Source of the DNA: Mycobacterium neglectum
Lineage (GTDB): Bacteria > Actinomycetota > Actinomycetes > Mycobacteriales > Mycobacteriaceae
NCBI RefSeq assembly: GCF_002591975.1
Contig: NZ_NVQE01000027.1
Location: 1 to 64,000, forward strand
Direction: 5' to 3'
DNA: 64,000 bases
The translations under genes were made by a program, and so were the position numbers. Below are positions 62,359 through 64,000 of the stretch, piece after piece. How positions within the stretch are numbered: position 1 is the first letter of the stretch; each line of letters opens with the position of its first letter. Below the pieces are notes generated by a model, which did no database searches, was not told the DNA's origin, and saw only the letters and a program-made list of their open reading frames with translations.

Positions 62359-62607
62359 ATGAAATCAGGCATTCACCCTGACTACGCCGACACGACGGTG
62401 CACTGCGGCTGCGGACACACGTTCACCACGCGCAGCACCAAGAAGGGCGGCCAGATCCACGTCGAGGTCTGCTCGCAGTGCCATCCCTTCTACACCGGCA
62501 AGCAGAAGATCCTCGACAGCGGCGGCCGCGTGGCCCGCTTCGAGAAGCGCTACGGCAAGCGCAAGGGCGCGGGCGAGAAGTCGCCCGAAACAGGCACAGA
62601 CAACTAG
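62359..62607 (+). CDS. rpmE: 50S ribosomal protein L31, zinc-binding form
   Basis: 82 residues. Zinc ligands Cys16, Cys18 (VHCGCGH) and Cys38, Cys41 (EVCSQCHPF) identify the C+ form; KQKILDSGGRVARFEKRYG is the L31 signature. The tail is a short basic and acidic extension. GAGGA precedes the ATG. A strong hairpin follows 9 bases after the stop. Confidence 0.95.
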   Translation: MKSGIHPDYADTTVHCGCGHTFTTRSTKKGGQIHVEVCSQCHPFYTGKQKILDSGGRVARFEKRYGKRKGAGEKSPETGTDN

Positions 62608-62615
62608 TTGACCTT

Positions 62616-62656
62616 CCGACGCCCGATGCTGCGCGCAAGCGCAGCCCGGGCGTCGG
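62616..62656 (+). terminator. Two-tier hairpin between rpmE and prfA
   Basis: Outer stem CCGACGCCCG (62616-62625) with CGGGCGTCGG (62647-62656), and inner stem GCTGCGC (62628-62634) with GCGCAGC (62639-62645) around a GCAA tetraloop, followed by TTTG. It looks like a terminator or attenuator that sets rpmE output above prfA, 53 bases before the prfA start. Confidence 0.65.
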
Positions 62657-62708
62657 TTTGCGTTCGGCGGAAGAACGACAGGAGTGCGCTGCGCGGAAGG
62701 AGGACGGT

Positions 62709-63782
62709 ATGACCGACACGACGCCCAGGGTTGACGCATTGCTCGCCGAGCATGCCGACCTCGAACGCCAGCTTGCCGACCCGAACCTGCACGCTGACCC
62801 CGGCGCCGCCCGAAAGGTCGGCAGGCGGTTCGCGCGGATTTCCCCGATCGTCTCGACGTATCGGAAGCTCGAGGCCGCCCGCGGTGACCTGGAGGCCGCG
62901 CGCGAACTCGGTGCCGACGACGAATCCTTCGCGGCCGAGGTGCCCGGGCTCGAGTCCACTGTCAACGAGCTCGAAACCCGGTTGAGCGACCTTCTTGCCC
63001 CACGGGATCCCCACGACGGCGACGACATCGTGCTCGAGGTGAAATCGGGGGAGGGCGGCGAGGAGTCGGCACTGTTCGCCGCCGATCTCGCACGCATGTA
63101 CACCCGCTACGCCGAGCGGCACGGCTGGACCGTCGAGGTGCTCGACGAAACCTTCTCGGACCTGGGTGGCTACAAGGACGCGACGCTGTCGATCAGGAGC
63201 AAGGGCGACGCCGCCGACGGTGTGTGGTCGCGGCTCAAGTTCGAGGGCGGTGTCCACCGCGTGCAACGGGTGCCGGTGACCGAATCGCAGGGTCGTGTAC
63301 ACACGTCGGCTGCCGGCGTGCTCGTCTACCCCGAACCCGAAGAGGTCGAGGAAGTCCAGATCGACGAATCCGATCTGCGCATCGACGTCTACCGCTCGTC
63401 GGGTAAAGGCGGCCAGGGCGTGAACACGACGGACTCGGCGGTGCGCATCACGCACCTGCCCACCGGCATCGTCGTCACCTGCCAGAACGAGCGCAGCCAG
63501 CTGCAGAACAAGGCCCGCGCCATGTTGGTGTTGGCGGCACGGTTGCAGGCTTTGGCCGAGGAGCGGGCGAGCGCCGACGCATCCGCGGACCGGGCCAGCC
63601 AGATTCGTACAGTCGACCGCAGCGAGCGGATCCGCACCTACAACTTCCCGGAAAACCGGATCGCCGATCACCGCATCAACTTCAAGGCACACAATCTCGA
63701 CCAGGTCCTCGACGGCGAACTCGACGCGATGTTCGATGCGCTGGCAACGGCAGACAAGCAGTCCCGGCTGCAACAAGCATGA
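62709..63782 (+). CDS. prfA: Peptide chain release factor 1
   Basis: 357 residues. RF-1 domain with GGQ in YRSSGKGGQGVNTTDSAVRITH, and KSGEGGEESALFAADLARMY and TYNFPENRIADHRI, as in RF1 proteins that read UAA and UAG. ATG 62709 has AGGAGGA upstream; the frame is open further up only through the rpmE tail. Confidence 0.95.
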   Translation: MTDTTPRVDALLAEHADLERQLADPNLHADPGAARKVGRRFARISPIVSTYRKLEAARGDLEAARELGADDESFAAEVPGLESTVNELETRLSDLLAPRDPHDGDDIVLEVKSGEGGEESALFAADLARMYTRYAERHGWTVEVLDETFSDLGGYKDATLSIRSKGDAADGVWSRLKFEGGVHRVQRVPVTESQGRVHTSAAGVLVYPEPEEVEEVQIDESDLRIDVYRSSGKGGQGVNTTDSAVRITHLPTGIVVTCQNERSQLQNKARAMLVLAARLQALAEERASADASADRASQIRTVDRSERIRTYNFPENRIADHRINFKAHNLDQVLDGELDAMFDALATADKQSRLQQA

Positions 63783-63804
63783 GCCGGCGCGGCCGGGTGC
63801 CAGC

Positions 63805-64000
63805 ATGAATGAGATCCGCCGGGCGATCGATACCGCCGCGGCGGTGTTGGCCAAGGCTGGCGTCGGATCCCCACGGGCGGACGCGGAACTCCTTGCGGCT
63901 CATGCGGCAGGTGTCGAGCGCGGGCGGTTGCCGTTCTTCGAAGCGGGGCCTGGCTTCTTCGAGACCTACGACGGACTCGTCGCCGAGCGCGCCGAACGAA
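63805..64000 (+). CDS. prmC: Release factor glutamine methyltransferase, N-terminal part
   Basis: The first 65 codons before the window ends. MNEIRRAIDTAAAVLAKAG, then GVGSPRADAELLAAHAAGVERGRLP, is the helical N-terminal domain of PrmC (HemK). The methyltransferase part with NPPY lies outside the window. PrmC methylates the GGQ glutamine of release factors, which fits its place 22 bases after prfA. ATG 63805 gives the usual start. Confidence 0.88.
   Translation, partial: MNEIRRAIDTAAAVLAKAGVGSPRADAELLAAHAAGVERGRLPFFEAGPGFFETYDGLVAERAER

Noticed and set aside
1..64000. CRISPR arrays, rRNA genes, prophage or integrase
   Set aside because: No regularly spaced repeats, rRNA-like sequence or phage/integrase proteins were seen; tnpB is the only mobile-element gene.

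Overview
The window reads as one long stretch of a high-GC mycobacterial chromosome, most likely a fast-growing Mycolicibacterium-type species. From memory of the M. tuberculosis H37Rv map, the conserved genes follow the order of Rv1277 to Rv1300: SbcD-like, SbcC-like, GMC oxidoreductase, oppA/D/C/B, carbonic anhydrase, cysD, cysNC, Rrf2 regulator, tRNA-Arg, argS, lysA, hom, thrC, thrB, rho, rpmE, prfA, prmC. Short gaps, ATGA/GTGA stop-start overlaps, frequent GTG starts and several probable leaderless starts also fit a mycobacterium.

Layout. 1-7.7 kb: a Dyp-peroxidase fragment, an SbcD/SbcC-like nuclease-ATPase pair, a GMC oxidoreductase, a DUF1622 membrane protein and a proline iminopeptidase-like hydrolase. 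7.7-14.8 kb (minus strand): an oligopeptide ABC importer (oppB-C-D-A) with a TnpB gene inserted between oppD and oppA. 15.2-23.0 kb: a small secreted protein, a PhoP/TrcR-type response regulator with its kinase, and three envelope glycosyltransferase genes (GT39, GT2-GtrA, GT39). PhoP-like direct-repeat boxes lie upstream of the regulator and of two glycosyltransferases. 23.1-28.3 kb: carbonic anhydrase, then a self-contained P450 system (3Fe-4S ferredoxin, ferredoxin reductase, P450, Zn alcohol dehydrogenase) and a thioesterase. The dehydrogenase appears to start at an ATC codon. 28.4-32.5 kb: the sulfate activation operon cysD-cysNC-cysQ followed by an Rrf2 regulator.

32.5-52.6 kb is an accessory region of small enzymes and regulators. 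It holds a TetR/hydrolase divergon with paired operators, VOC, GNAT, nitronate monooxygenase, a Tat-lipoprotein amine oxidase and an LLM oxidoreductase. It also has a minus-strand operon (NTF2-like, sulfotransferase, DUF1214, two SDRs, one of mycofactocin type). A TetR regulator follows, divergent from a Pyr4-type membrane terpene cyclase homologue across a perfect 33-bp palindrome. Secreted proteins and a GIY-YIG nuclease complete the region. 52.7-64.0 kb is core: tRNA-Arg(CCG), argS, lysA, hom, thrC, thrB, rho with a structured leader and an upstream ORF, a TetR gene, rpmE, prfA and the start of prmC.

The genes group into working units. The cys operon makes APS/PAPS and clears PAP, and a sulfotransferase lies 11 kb away. 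The P450 has its own electron-transfer chain. The two-component system probably controls the glycosyltransferases beside it. lysA-hom-thrC-thrB covers the end of the aspartate family pathway. No CRISPR array, rRNA or prophage was seen.
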